DNA from: Betaproteobacteria bacterium
Lineage (GTDB): Bacteria; Pseudomonadota; Gammaproteobacteria; Burkholderiales; Casimicrobiaceae
Assembly: GCA_016716425.1 (NCBI GenBank)
Contig: JADJWJ010000014.1
Coordinates: 70,327-134,326 of the forward strand
Direction of reading: 5' to 3'
DNA length: 64,000 nt
Every line of letters begins with the position of its first letter. Positions within the stretch are counted from its first letter, which is position 1. Made by a program: the position numbers and the translations under genes. The notes beneath the pieces were generated by a model. It saw only the letters and a list, made by a program, of their open reading frames with translations, was not told the DNA's origin and ran no database searches. Positions 8,396 to 18,047 of the stretch are shown here, piece by piece.

Positions 8396-8508
8396 CGGAG
8401 TCGCGAGTCCGGCACCGCGTCGGCGCGCGGCGTCGGACTTCCCTGCCGGACGCCTCGCACGCCCGGGCCCCGCGCACTGCGTGCGGCGGGCTCCGGGAAG
8501 GACTAGTC

Positions 8509-8949
8509 CTACCGCTTCGGAGCCTGCGCCCGAGCTCGCACCGCGTTGGCCGAACGCACGGCCTGCGGCAGGACCGCGTCGAACGCAGCGGCGTAGAGTG
8601 CCTTGTTGGCCTCGGTGAATCCGTCCGCGGTCACGTCGAACTTGCGTGGCGCCTCCACGTAGATGGCAAACGTCACGGGCGTTACGCCCTTCGGCCAGGC
8701 GAAGTAGGCAGGCCCCCACTTGGTGAGGACCTCGATGTCCCGCTTGTTCTTTCCGGTCCGCGCTATCACATCGGTTACCCCAGCCGCGCTCAGTGCAGCC
8801 GTGTGCGGCCCGACGAGCGGCGACAGCGCCGCCCAGGCCATCTCCGCCTGCGTCTGGGCGGATCCACCCGCCGCGGCCGTTTGCTGTGCCCATGCCGGCG
8901 CGGCGAACGCTGCGGCGGCGGCGACCATCAGGATCGGTTGCAGTCGCAT
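8509..8949 (-). CDS. Exported hypothetical protein (146 aa)
   Basis: A small secreted protein of unknown family. The ATG at 8949 has GGAGGG upstream and gives a clean signal peptide (MRLQPILMVAAAAAFAAPAWA). The mature part starts QQTAAAGG and contains KWGPAYFAWPKGVTPVTFAIYVEAPRKFD, followed by an alanine-rich helical end. No cysteines or catalytic motif stand out. The frame is open further upstream to 9117, but that part lacks a ribosome site and signal. It lies between the sialidase-like gene (convergent) and the carbonic anhydrase gene (same strand, 236 bp upstream). Confidence 0.75.
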   Translation of the reverse strand: MRLQPILMVAAAAAFAAPAWAQQTAAAGGSAQTQAEMAWAALSPLVGPHTAALSAAGVTDVIARTGKNKRDIEVLTKWGPAYFAWPKGVTPVTFAIYVEAPRKFDVTADGFTEANKALYAAAFDAVLPQAVRSANAVRARAQAPKR

Positions 8950-9185
8950 GACCAGGCCCTCCGCTTCGGGGTAACGCGAGCATTCTACTGCGACGAAGTC
9001 CGCCGGCGCGCGCCGGCGCTTTGCGGGCCCGGAGCGCGGTGTGGCAAACGACGGGACGGAAGCGCGACCGCCGCACCGTCGGGCCCCGAATACCGGCTCA
9101 AAGACGGCTCGGCGCACGCGCCGCCGGCGTCAACTTCGCGCGGACGGACGACGCGCGCGGCAACCCGCGGCGACCGACCGCTCCG

Positions 9186-9923
9186 CTAGACCAGCGCGAC
9201 CTTGCCCGTCGCGAGGTCGTACACGCCGCCGACGATGTCGATCTTCTTTCCGGCGTAATACCTCTGCACGACGGGTGGCGAGGTCTTCAGGCGCGCGACC
9301 TGCCGCCGGACGTTCTCGGCGATCGCGTTCTCGAGCAGGTCGCCCTTCTGCGTCCGTTCCGCAACGATCACCGCGGGCTTGATCGCGGTGACGAGGTCGG
9401 GCAGGTGGCCAGGCAGCGTGGCCTTGGTCTTCAGCACCTTGATCGCCGCATCGACGGCACCGCAATTCGTGTGTCCGAGCACCATGATCAGCGGCACGCC
9501 GAGGAACTGCACGCCGTATTCGAGCGACGCCAGCAGGTCCTGCGTCACGAAGTTGCCGGCGACGCGGACGACGAAGAGATCGCCCGGGCCCTCGTCGAAC
9601 GCGAGCTCGGGCGCGACGCGCGAGTCCGCGCAGCTCAGGATCGCCGCGATCGGATACTGTCCTTGCACCCGTGCGGCGCGTCCTGCAGAGTAGTCGCGTT
9701 CGCGCGGTGCATTGGCCGCGTAGCGCGCGTTGCCGTCCAGCAGGCGCTTCAACGCGTCCGCGGGAGGAATGGCGTTGGGCAGCGGTGCCGCGCCGGGTTT
9801 CGGCGGATCGGCAGCGAACGCGGTGCCGCTCAACGCCGCCAACGCGGCCGCAGCGCCCGCGGTCAGGAAGTCGCGGCGGGAAACCGCGGGTTCGTGTTGC
9901 GCATCGCCACAGACCGTGCACAT
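9186..9923 (-). CDS. Beta-class carbonic anhydrase with Tat-type signal
   Basis: Catalyses reversible CO2 hydration. In the 245-residue product the zinc ligands are Cys98, His151 and Cys154 (motifs SCADSRV and GHTNCG) and the Asp100-Arg102 dyad is present, so all beta-CA active-site residues are intact. The N-terminus has SRRDFLTAG followed by an Ala-rich stretch ending AFAADP, a twin-arginine signal, so the enzyme should act folded in the periplasm. An extra MCTVCGD precedes the twin arginines. GAGGAG sits 9 bases before the ATG at 9923. It is probably a single gene; the FadH-type gene upstream ends 55 bp away. Confidence 0.93.
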   Translation of the reverse strand: MCTVCGDAQHEPAVSRRDFLTAGAAAALAALSGTAFAADPPKPGAAPLPNAIPPADALKRLLDGNARYAANAPRERDYSAGRAARVQGQYPIAAILSCADSRVAPELAFDEGPGDLFVVRVAGNFVTQDLLASLEYGVQFLGVPLIMVLGHTNCGAVDAAIKVLKTKATLPGHLPDLVTAIKPAVIVAERTQKGDLLENAIAENVRRQVARLKTSPPVVQRYYAGKKIDIVGGVYDLATGKVALV

Positions 9924-9978
9924 CGGGAAGGCTCCTCGGCAGAGGGGAAGGTGCTGCTTAAGCAACAGGCGTGCCTGG

Positions 9979-12021
9979 TCAGAGCGCGAGCGCGACCCGC
10001 GTGCCCTGCGCGATCGCGCGCTTCGCATCGAGTTCCAGCGCGACGTCGGCACCGCCGATCAGCTGGTGCCGGATGCCCGCGGCCGCGAGCCCGGGCACGA
10101 TGTCGCGGCGCGGTTCCTGTCCCGCGCAGATCACGATCGTGTCGACGGCGAGCACCTGCGGTACGTCGTCGACCTTGATGTGCAGTCCCGCGTCGTCGAT
10201 CCGGTCGTACTCGACGCCGGACAGCATGACGACGCCGCGGCGCTTCAGCAGCGTGCGCCGGATCCAGCCGGTGGTCTTGGCGAGACCCGCACCCACCTTC
10301 GCCTCCTTGCGCTGCAGCAGCCACACCTGCCGCGGCGGCGCGCTTTCGTGCGGAGGCTTCAGGCCGCCGCGCTGCGCGTAGGCGGTATCGATGCCCCACT
10401 CGTCGCGGAACGCGGCGATCGCCGGGTCGCCGAGTGCACCGTCGCTCGCGTGGCCGTCCGGCGCGTCGCCGGCGGACAGGAATTCCGCGACGTCGAAACC
10501 GATGCCGCCGGCGCCGACGATCGCGACCTTCGCTCCCGCGTGCACGCGCCCCTCGACGAGGTCGACATAGTTCGCGACCTTCGGGTGGTCGATGCCGGGA
10601 ATCTGCGGTGTGCGCGGCACGATGCCGGTCGCGACGAGCACGTCGTCGTAGCCCCCGAGTTCCTGCGCACCGACCGCACGCCCGAGCTTGAGCTCGACAC
10701 CGAGCGTCGCCACGCGCGCGCGGAAGTAGCGCAGCGTCTCGGCGAACTCCTCCTTGCCGGGGATGCGCCGCGCCAGGTTGAACTGGCCGCCGATGTCGTC
10801 CGCCGTGTCGTACAGCGTCACCAGGTGCCCGCGCTCGGCCGCCGTGGTCGCAGCCGCGAGCCCCGCCGGTCCGGCGCCGACGACGGCGATCGCCTTCTTC
10901 GCGACGAGCGGCGACGACGTCAGCACGGTCTCGTGGCACGCGAACGGATTGACGAGACACGAAGCGATCCGGCGCGAGAAGATCTCGTCGAGGCACGCCT
11001 GGTTGCAGCCGATGCACGTGTTGATCTCGTCGGCGCGGCCCTCCGCCGCCTTCCTCACGAACTCCGCGTCGGCGAGGAATGGCCGCGCCATCGACACCAT
11101 GTCGGCGTCGCCGCGCGCGAGCACGGCCTCGGCCGTCGCCGGGTCGTTGATGCGGTTGGTCGTGACGAGCGGGATGGTCACCGCGCCCTTCATCCGCCGC
11201 GTCACCCACGCGAACGCGGCGCGCGGCACCATCGTCGCGATCGTCGGGATGCGCGCCTCGTGCCAGCCGATCCCGGTGTTGATGATCGTCGCGCCGGCGG
11301 CCTCCACCGCCTGCGCCAGCGCCACCACCTCGTCCCATGTGCTGCCGCCCTCGACCAGGTCGAGCATCGACAGGCGATAGACGATGATGAACCCGGGACC
11401 GACGGCCGCCCGCGTCTGCCGCACCACTTCGACGGGAAAGCGGATCCGGCATTCGAACGGGCCACCCCACTCGTCGTCGCGATGGTTGGTCTTCGGCGCG
11501 ACGAACTGGTTGATGAGGTAGCCCTCCGACCCCATGATCTCGACGCCATCGTAGCCGGCGCGCTGGGCGAGCCGCGCGCAGCGCGCGTAGTCGGCGATCG
11601 TCTTGCGCACGCCCCACGCGGTGAGGCCGCGTGCACGGAACGGGCTGATCGGCGAGCGCGACGCCGAAGGCGCGACGGCGAGCGGGTGGTAAGCGTACCG
11701 GCCCGCGTGCAGGATCTGCATCGCGATCTTGCCGCCTTCGGCGTGCACCGCATCGGTGATGAGCCTGTGGCGCGCCACCTGCCACGGGAACGACAGCTGC
11801 GATGCCCTGGGCTCGAGGCGACCCGAGAGGTTCGGGGCGATGCCGCCGGTCACGATGAGCCCGACGCCGCCGCGCGCGCGCGCCGCGTAGAACGCCGCGA
11901 GGCGCGCGAAACCGTCGGGCGCCTCCTCGAGGCCGGTGTGCATCGAGCCCATCAGCACGCGGTTCGAAAGCTGCGTGAAACCGAGGTCGAGCGGGGCGAG
12001 CAGGTTCGGATAGGCGGACAT
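9979..12021 (-). CDS. fadH: NADPH-dependent 2,4-dienoyl-CoA reductase / old yellow enzyme family
   Basis: Reduces 2,4-dienoyl-CoA esters in beta-oxidation of unsaturated fatty acids. The 680-residue product has the two-part layout of FadH: an FMN TIM-barrel (residues ~1-360, starting LLAPLDLGFTQLSNRVLMGSMHTG), a 4Fe-4S cysteine cluster (CIGCNQACLDEIF...CLVNPFAC), then an NAD(P)/FAD part with AVVGAGPAGLAAATTAAERGH and a second dinucleotide fold (VAIVGAGGIGFDVAEFL). The length fits the family (~670). The ATG at 12021 is chosen because AAGG precedes it; an ATG at 12030 would add three residues. It diverges from the amidase gene across about 50 bp, so the two promoters must overlap. Confidence 0.9.
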   Translation of the reverse strand: MSAYPNLLAPLDLGFTQLSNRVLMGSMHTGLEEAPDGFARLAAFYAARARGGVGLIVTGGIAPNLSGRLEPRASQLSFPWQVARHRLITDAVHAEGGKIAMQILHAGRYAYHPLAVAPSASRSPISPFRARGLTAWGVRKTIADYARCARLAQRAGYDGVEIMGSEGYLINQFVAPKTNHRDDEWGGPFECRIRFPVEVVRQTRAAVGPGFIIVYRLSMLDLVEGGSTWDEVVALAQAVEAAGATIINTGIGWHEARIPTIATMVPRAAFAWVTRRMKGAVTIPLVTTNRINDPATAEAVLARGDADMVSMARPFLADAEFVRKAAEGRADEINTCIGCNQACLDEIFSRRIASCLVNPFACHETVLTSSPLVAKKAIAVVGAGPAGLAAATTAAERGHLVTLYDTADDIGGQFNLARRIPGKEEFAETLRYFRARVATLGVELKLGRAVGAQELGGYDDVLVATGIVPRTPQIPGIDHPKVANYVDLVEGRVHAGAKVAIVGAGGIGFDVAEFLSAGDAPDGHASDGALGDPAIAAFRDEWGIDTAYAQRGGLKPPHESAPPRQVWLLQRKEAKVGAGLAKTTGWIRRTLLKRRGVVMLSGVEYDRIDDAGLHIKVDDVPQVLAVDTIVICAGQEPRRDIVPGLAAAGIRHQLIGGADVALELDAKRAIAQGTRVALAL

Positions 12022-12071
12022 GCCCTTCATTGTAAAGTAGCGGCGACCCCATCGTTCCCGCGAGCGCGCCC

Positions 12072-13475
12072 ATGTCCGCCGATCTGCCCTTCCACTCGTT
12101 GTCCGACCTGGCCAGCCGCCTCGCACGCGGCGAGACGACGTCGCGCGCGCTCGTCGAGGCGTGCCTCGCACGCATCGACGAACGCGACGGGAAGCTGCAC
12201 GCGTTCGTCGACGTCTATCGCGACGACGCGCTGAAGCTCGCCGACGCCGCGGACCTCGAGCGCGGCGCGGGCGCGACGCGCGGCCCGTTGCACGGGCTGC
12301 CGGTCGCGCTCAAGGACCTGTTCGAGATCGAGGGCCGGCAGACGACGGCGGGATCGAAGAGCTGGCTCGGGCGCACGTCGGACTACACGGCCACGGCCGT
12401 CGCGAAGCTCGTCGGCGCGGGCATGATCCCGCTCGGCAAGACGCACATGGTCGAGTTCGCGTTCGGCGGCTGGGGCCGCAACGAGCCGATGGGCGCACCG
12501 TGGAATCCGTGGGACATGGCGACCCATCGCGTGGCCGGGGGCTCGTCGAGCGGATCCGCGGTCGCAGTTGCGGCGGGGCTGGTGCCGGCCGCCATCGGAT
12601 CCGACACCGGCGGCTCGGTGCGCATCCCGTCGTCGCTGTGCGGACTGACCGGGCTCAAGACGACGTACGGGCTCGTGAGCCTGCATGGCGCGATTCCCCT
12701 GTCGACGAACCTCGACACGATCGGCCCGCTCGCGCACACGGTCGAGGACGTCGCATTGCTCACGGACGCGATGGCCGGGCCCGATCCCGCCGACCGGGCG
12801 ACGCTGGCGGCGCCGCACGTCGACTTCCGCGACGTCCTCGCGCGCGCGCCGGACGTGCGCGGGCTGGCGATCGCGTGCCTTGCGCCGGAGCAGTTTCCCG
12901 CGTACGTCGCCGACGACGTCGTCCGCGTGCGCCACGAGGCGATCGACGTGCTGCGCGCGCTGGGCGCGCACGTCGCCGACGTGCGCGCGCCGATCGACTT
13001 CGACGACGTCGCCGCGCGCGTCGGCAGGTTGCTTGCCGCCGAGGCGTACGCGTACCACCGCGCGTACATCGAGGACCTGGCGCTGCCGATCGATCCGTGG
13101 GTGCGGCAGCGCACGCTCGGCGGCAAGGGCGTCACCGCAGCCGACTACATTGGCGAACTCGCGGCGATGCGCCACGCGCAGGCCGCGTTCGCCGCGTGGA
13201 TGCGCGGCTACGACGCGCTGCTGATGCCGACGCTGCCCATCGCTGCCGTGCCGGTGGCCGAGGTCGACGAGGCGACCGCGCCGCTCGCGGCGTTCACGCG
13301 CGCGGTCAACTATCTGGGCGGCTGCGCGCTGTCGCTGCCGGGCGGGTTCTCGCGGAGCGGCCTGCCGATCGGCGTGCAGCTCGTCGGCGCGCCGTTCATG
13401 GAACCGATGCTCGTGCGCATCGGCCGTGCGTTCCAGGACGAGACGGACTGGCACCTGCGCCGCCCGGCGCTATAG
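12072..13475 (+). CDS. Amidase (amidase signature family)
   Basis: A 467-residue Ser-cisSer-Lys amidohydrolase. Lys81 lies in GLPVALKDLF, the Ser cluster 158-160 in GGSSSGSAVAVAAG, and the nucleophile Ser182 in GSDTGGSVRIPSS, so the triad is complete. It resembles GatA in sequence but is not beside gatB/gatC and is likely a stand-alone amidase hydrolysing small amides. The product is soluble, with no signal peptide. No strong ribosome site precedes the ATG. It is divergent from fadH, which may hint at shared regulation, although no chemical link between the two is evident. Confidence 0.88.
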   Translation: MSADLPFHSLSDLASRLARGETTSRALVEACLARIDERDGKLHAFVDVYRDDALKLADAADLERGAGATRGPLHGLPVALKDLFEIEGRQTTAGSKSWLGRTSDYTATAVAKLVGAGMIPLGKTHMVEFAFGGWGRNEPMGAPWNPWDMATHRVAGGSSSGSAVAVAAGLVPAAIGSDTGGSVRIPSSLCGLTGLKTTYGLVSLHGAIPLSTNLDTIGPLAHTVEDVALLTDAMAGPDPADRATLAAPHVDFRDVLARAPDVRGLAIACLAPEQFPAYVADDVVRVRHEAIDVLRALGAHVADVRAPIDFDDVAARVGRLLAAEAYAYHRAYIEDLALPIDPWVRQRTLGGKGVTAADYIGELAAMRHAQAAFAAWMRGYDALLMPTLPIAAVPVAEVDEATAPLAAFTRAVNYLGGCALSLPGGFSRSGLPIGVQLVGAPFMEPMLVRIGRAFQDETDWHLRRPAL

Positions 13476-13714
13476 TTCATGTCGCGGCCGGACGCGACAT
13501 TGCGGCGGATGCGGCCGATCGCATGTCGAGGACGATGTCGTCCGTCGCGCTCGCTGCGCGCGGGCGCCGGTCGCGCCGGATCCGTTGCGCGCCTTCCCAC
13601 AGCGCGGGGCGCGGCGGCGCGCCCGTCATCGAGACACGTTCCACACTTTCGGTAACATCCCGCTTCCAGCGACAACAGCGAACGCCAACGGTCGAGCACG
13701 GTGCAGGCTTTCCC

Positions 13715-16519
13715 ATGATCACGAAGCGCATCTTTGGTTCCCCCAGGCACGAGCACGCCGAGCCGGCGACGCGCGCGCTGGGTGCGGCGGAGTTGCCACC
13801 GGACTCGGTCGACCTCGCCCGCCTCCTGACCGTCGATCCGGCGCCGGAGGTTCGCGCGGCGGCGGCCGCGCGTTGCGCCGACGTCGACGCGCTCGCCGCC
13901 GCATGGCAGGCGGAATCCGACGCGGCGGTGCGCGCAGCTCTCGCGGAGGCACTGGGCACGGTGCTTGCCGCGACGCCCCGGACCGAAGTCGCCGCGGCCC
14001 TGCTGATGTCCGACGATTGCACCGATGCCATCCGGACCGCGGTTGCACTACGCGCGCGGGACGCGGACCGTGGCCGCATCGCGATCGACGCACTTCGCGC
14101 CGAGGAATCGCTGGTCGAGGTCGCGCTGGTGGCGGAGCATGCGGAAACGCGCCTGGCCGCCGCGGAGCGCGTGCGCACGCCGGAGGGTCTGCGCAAGCTC
14201 GCGGACGCCGCCCGGAACAAGGATCACGGCGTGGCCCGACTCGCGCGGAAGCGGATCGACGCGATCGCGGATCGTGCCGCCCGGTCGGCCGAGGCGGACG
14301 CGCTGCTGGTGCAGCTCGAAGCGCTGGCGACCGCTCCCGCTCCGATTCTCACGACGCTGGTCGAGCTCAACCGGCGCTGGCAGGCACTGGACATCGGCGA
14401 CGATGCTGCCCGCATTGCGCGCGCGGAGGCGGCCCGCCAGGCATTGCAGGCGCGCTTCGATCGCGAGCACGAGGAGCAGCGCGCGCGGTCGCGATTCGAA
14501 CGCCGGCTGAACGAGTGGATCGGGATGCGGGATCCGCCGCCGACGCCGGAGGCGCTCGCCGAGCTGCGCGTCGAACTTGGCTCGCTGCGCGACGAGGCGG
14601 CCGCACGCGAAGATCGCCCGGCGCTCGCGAAGCTGGATGCCGCGGAGCAGCGGATCACGCTTTGGGCGCAGGAGCTCGAGGCGCGGGCCGAGGCCGAGGC
14701 GCTGGTCGCCGAAGCCGAGCAGCTTGCCGGCGGCACCGCCATCGACGACGCGAAGCTGCCGGATCGCTGGCAGGCCCTGAATCGAGGGATTCGAACGCCG
14801 CACCTGACGCGGCGCTTCGAGGCCGCGTTGACCGTGATCGAGCAACGCCGGCTCGCGCAAGTGCACGCCGCGGAGCAGAAGACCAGCGCGGCGCGGCAGC
14901 GGGTTCACGGCCTTCTGCACGCCGCCGAGCGCGCGCTCGCAGCCGGCCAGCTGCAGGCGGCACGTGCCGCCGCCGACGAGATCCGGACCGGGAAGCCCGA
15001 CGCCGGCCTGCTGCCGAAGCCGACGACGCAGCGGCTCTCCCGGCTCGTCGCGCAGCTGGCGGAGCTCGAGCGCTGGGAATCGTTCGGGCAGCGGCACGCG
15101 CGCATTCAATTGTGCGAGCGCGCGGAGGCCGCCGCGTCGGCCACTCTGGACGCGCCGAGGCTCGCGGCCGAAGTCCGGAAACTGCGCGAAGAGTGGAAGG
15201 CGCTCGACCAGCAGCACGCCGGCGTCCCCAAGGCGCTGTGGGAACGGTTCGACCGCGCGTGCGAGACCGCGTATGCCCCGGCCGCCCGGCACTTTGCGGA
15301 AGTGTCCGCGCAGAAACGGGATGCCCGCAAACGGCGCGAGGAGTTCATCGCGACGGCAGCGGCGCACGCGGCAACGCTGCTTCCCGAGCCCCGGGACTGG
15401 CGCGCGATCGAGCACTGGCTGCGCGAAACGGATCGCACCTGGCGCGACGGCGATCTGGGCAGCGTCGATCCGAAGGCCTGGAAGGCCTTCGATGCCCGGC
15501 TCAAGGCAGCGGTCGCGCCGTTGCGCGACGCGCTGGCGGAGGCGCGCGCTCAGGCAAGAGCGGCGCGGCAGGCGCTGATCGACGAGGCCATCGGGCTCGC
15601 GGCAGCGGCAATGGAGCGCGACGCGCCGTCGCGGGTCAAGGCGATCCAGGCGAGGTGGCAGGCGCAGGCCAAGGGGCTCGGGCTCCCCCAGCGCGACGAG
15701 CGGGCGCTCTGGGAGCAGTTTCGCGCCGCGTGCAATGCCGTCTTCGCAGCGCGCGAGTCGAAGCGCAAGGAGGCCGAAGGCGTCGCGCACGAAAGTGCGC
15801 GGGCGTTGGAGGCGATTTGCGCGGAGCTCACGCAGCTTGCGGCGGCGACGGACAAGGCCGACAGCGACCTGCGTCGCGAGCTGCGCGACCTGGACGGGCA
15901 GTGGCGGAAGCGGACCGGCGGCGCGCATCCGGTGCCGCGCGCCGTCGAATCCCGGTTCAGGAGCGCGAAGGCAGCGGTCGAGGCAGCGCTGGCGGCCCGC
16001 GCCCGCTCGCGCGAAGCGGCGGTCTGGAACACCCTGGCGGCGAAGGAGCGCCTGTGCGAGGAGTTCGATGCGCTGGTGCGTACGGCCGGAGATCCGCCGC
16101 AGGACGCGGCAACGGCCGGGACGGACGAGCGGTGGTCGACGTTGCCGCCGCTCCCGCCCGCATGGGAGCAGAGGATGCTCGCGCGACGCGATGCCGCGCT
16201 GCACGCCCTTGCGGACCACGCCGCGGCCGCCGGCTACGCGTCGCGCATGGAACGGGGCATGGAATCGCGTGCCGAAATCCTGCTCGAACTCGAGCTTTCG
16301 CTGGGCCTCGAATCGCCCGCCGAGTTGCACGCCCAGCGCCTTGCGCTGCAGGTCAAGCAGTTGCGGCGGCGGTTCCAGGATGCGGCAACGCCGGGCGGAG
16401 GTCCCGCCGGCGAGCGCCTGCTCGCGTGGTGCGCCGAGCCCGGCATCGCCGACGCACGCGACCGGAGGCGCTGTGAACGCGTGTTCGCCGCGATCGAGAC
16501 GGCAGGACGAACGACCTGA
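13715..16519 (+). CDS. Giant DUF349 repeat protein (934 aa)
   Basis: A large, almost entirely helical cytoplasmic protein. Residues ~25-190 look HEAT-like (PEVRAAAAARC, DAAVRAALAEAL). The rest contains repeated DUF349 modules, each with a W...W/R..A...F pattern: ELNRRWQAL, LREEWKALDQQHAGVPKALW, IQARWQAQAKGLGLPQRDERALW and LRDLDGQWRKRTGGA. Coiled-coil stretches rich in Ala, Glu and Arg separate them. DUF349 proteins are widespread but of poorly known role; some affect envelope or cell-size traits. The frame is open 1.5 kb further upstream, but that part is antisense-like shadow over the amidase gene; the ATG at 13715 fits family N-termini. The 239-bp gap before it holds no gene. Confidence 0.85.
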   Translation: MITKRIFGSPRHEHAEPATRALGAAELPPDSVDLARLLTVDPAPEVRAAAAARCADVDALAAAWQAESDAAVRAALAEALGTVLAATPRTEVAAALLMSDDCTDAIRTAVALRARDADRGRIAIDALRAEESLVEVALVAEHAETRLAAAERVRTPEGLRKLADAARNKDHGVARLARKRIDAIADRAARSAEADALLVQLEALATAPAPILTTLVELNRRWQALDIGDDAARIARAEAARQALQARFDREHEEQRARSRFERRLNEWIGMRDPPPTPEALAELRVELGSLRDEAAAREDRPALAKLDAAEQRITLWAQELEARAEAEALVAEAEQLAGGTAIDDAKLPDRWQALNRGIRTPHLTRRFEAALTVIEQRRLAQVHAAEQKTSAARQRVHGLLHAAERALAAGQLQAARAAADEIRTGKPDAGLLPKPTTQRLSRLVAQLAELERWESFGQRHARIQLCERAEAAASATLDAPRLAAEVRKLREEWKALDQQHAGVPKALWERFDRACETAYAPAARHFAEVSAQKRDARKRREEFIATAAAHAATLLPEPRDWRAIEHWLRETDRTWRDGDLGSVDPKAWKAFDARLKAAVAPLRDALAEARAQARAARQALIDEAIGLAAAAMERDAPSRVKAIQARWQAQAKGLGLPQRDERALWEQFRAACNAVFAARESKRKEAEGVAHESARALEAICAELTQLAAATDKADSDLRRELRDLDGQWRKRTGGAHPVPRAVESRFRSAKAAVEAALAARARSREAAVWNTLAAKERLCEEFDALVRTAGDPPQDAATAGTDERWSTLPPLPPAWEQRMLARRDAALHALADHAAAAGYASRMERGMESRAEILLELELSLGLESPAELHAQRLALQVKQLRRRFQDAATPGGGPAGERLLAWCAEPGIADARDRRRCERVFAAIETAGRTT

Positions 16520-16545
16520 TTCCGCTTCGCCGGCCCTGACCCCGA

Positions 16546-17526
16546 TTATTGCAGCGACGGCTTCTTCATGAAGTCGCTGCGGTCGGCCGAGCGCACCTTG
16601 ACGTTGACCGTCGCACCGTTGCGGGCGAGCGTGAGCGGGACCTCGGTGCCGGAGGGTCCGAGTTTCCACACGCTGCGCAGCATCTCCGCGAGCGTTGCAA
16701 CACGCTGATCGGCAACGGCCACGACCTGATCGCCCTGCCGGACGCCGGCGCGGGCGGCGGGACCGCCGGGCGCGACGCCGCCCACGACGAGCCGGTTGTT
16801 GTCGTCGCCGGCGTACATGCCGAGCCACGGCCGGGCGGGACCCGCGGTGCGGCCGCGCGCCACGAGATCATCGAGAATCGGCACCAGCACGTCGATCGGC
16901 ACGAACATGTTGCCCTTCTGCACGTCTTCGCCATCCGCCTCCTGCACGAACAGCGAGCCGACGCCGATCAGCCGGCCCTGCTCGTCGACGAGCGCCGCGC
17001 CGCTCCACTCCGGATGCGGCGGCGTCGTGAACAGCGCGACGTCGAGCAGGTACTCCCAGTAGCCGGCGAACTCGCGGCGCGCGAACACCGACGCCTTGAG
17101 CGCATGGTGCCGGCCGCCGTGTCCGATCACGTAGACGTCGTCGTCGACGTCCACGCCAGCGACCGTTCCCAGCGGGATCGGCGCCAGCCCCAGAGGCGCG
17201 AGCGGCAGCACGAGGCCCATGCCGGTGGCGAAGTCGAACGCGAGCGGATGGCCGGGCACGACACGGCCGTCGTGGGTCGTGATCCAGATGGCTTCGGCCT
17301 CGGTGATCAGGTAGCCGATCGTCACGATGAGGCCGTTGTCGCGGATCACGACGCCGTTGCCTTCGCGCTCGGTCCCGAGCAGCGGCGCGGTAAAGGCGTC
17401 GTCCGGGACGCGCGACGCGAGGCGGACGACGGCGTTCAGCGCGCGCGGGAGGTCGAAGTCGACGGCCGCCGCGTCCGGCTGCAGCGCCGTCGGGAATGCC
17501 CAGTTCGTGGAGTTGGAGTCGGCCAT
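16546..17526 (-). CDS. S1C trypsin-like/PDZ protein lacking catalytic His and Asp
   Basis: A 326-residue protein with the HtrA/DegP layout: a chymotrypsin-like domain (~residues 40-215) and a C-terminal PDZ domain (~225-315: RPWLGMYAGDDN..., GGPAARAGVRQGDQVVAV). The catalytic regions are altered. Where HtrA has VTNNHV this protein has VTIGYLI, and the Asp region reads TGMGLVL instead of a TDLAVLK-like segment. The nucleophile region is kept as PEWSGAALV. No signal peptide is evident, so it may be cytoplasmic. It is probably a scaffold or sensor rather than a protease. The start at 17526 is the first ATG matching the domain; a TAAGAT -10-like site lies 45 bp upstream. Confidence 0.8.
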   Translation of the reverse strand: MADSNSTNWAFPTALQPDAAAVDFDLPRALNAVVRLASRVPDDAFTAPLLGTEREGNGVVIRDNGLIVTIGYLITEAEAIWITTHDGRVVPGHPLAFDFATGMGLVLPLAPLGLAPIPLGTVAGVDVDDDVYVIGHGGRHHALKASVFARREFAGYWEYLLDVALFTTPPHPEWSGAALVDEQGRLIGVGSLFVQEADGEDVQKGNMFVPIDVLVPILDDLVARGRTAGPARPWLGMYAGDDNNRLVVGGVAPGGPAARAGVRQGDQVVAVADQRVATLAEMLRSVWKLGPSGTEVPLTLARNGATVNVKVRSADRSDFMKKPSLQ

Positions 17527-17703
17527 CGTCGGTTCGACCGCGGGCGGTGGCTTCGCGTTCGGAGCGCGACATCTTACGCCATCGCGCGCCTCGCATTCGT
17601 CGGCTCGATCGCGTGGGGGCCCGCATTGCAGGTATTCTCCGCCCCGGTGGCATTCGTCGTTGCCGCCGGTCCGCGCCGCCGAGGCGCACGGGGGACGCGA
17701 AGC

Positions 17704-18042
17704 GTGAATCCGGTCGAGGTCGTGCAGCGCCAGGTGGACGCGTACAACGCGCGCGACCTCGCCGCGTTCGTCGCCTGCTACCACGACGACGTCCGCGTGT
17801 TCCGGCCGCCGGCGCCGGAGCCGGCGATCGTGGGCAAGAGTGCGCTTACCGAGTTCTATCGGACGCAGCGCTTCAACCTGCCGGCGCTCCACGCGCAGGT
17901 CGTCAACCGGATCGCGCTCGGCAGCCGCGTCATCGACCACGAGCGTATCAGCGGCGTGCGCGAGCGGCCGTTCGAGATCGCCGTCGTCTACGAGGTCGCG
18001 GGCGACCGCATCGCGACGGTGTGGACGTTCACGACGGAGTGA
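17704..18042 (+). CDS. SnoaL/NTF2-like small protein
   Basis: A 112-residue single-domain protein of the NTF2-like superfamily. The pattern VVQRQVDAYNARDLAAFVACYHDDVRVF is the classic first helix-loop-strand of SnoaL-like proteins, and the end (IAVVYEVAGDRIATVWTF) is the closing beta strands. Members bind small ligands or act as isomerases or hydrolases; no substrate can be inferred. The start is GTG at 17704 with GGGGGA about 9 bases upstream. It is divergent from the S1C-like gene and only 5 bp upstream of the next gene, so they form a two-gene operon. Confidence 0.8.
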   Translation: MNPVEVVQRQVDAYNARDLAAFVACYHDDVRVFRPPAPEPAIVGKSALTEFYRTQRFNLPALHAQVVNRIALGSRVIDHERISGVRERPFEIAVVYEVAGDRIATVWTFTTE

Positions 18043-18047
18043 AAAGC

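Noticed and set aside
14048..16828. A 926-residue minus-strand open frame opposite the DUF349 gene
   Set aside because: It is Arg/Pro-rich without any domain and mirrors the strong codon bias of the real gene on the other strand. Similar long antisense frames at 6284-9076 and 35717-38707 were rejected for the same reason.
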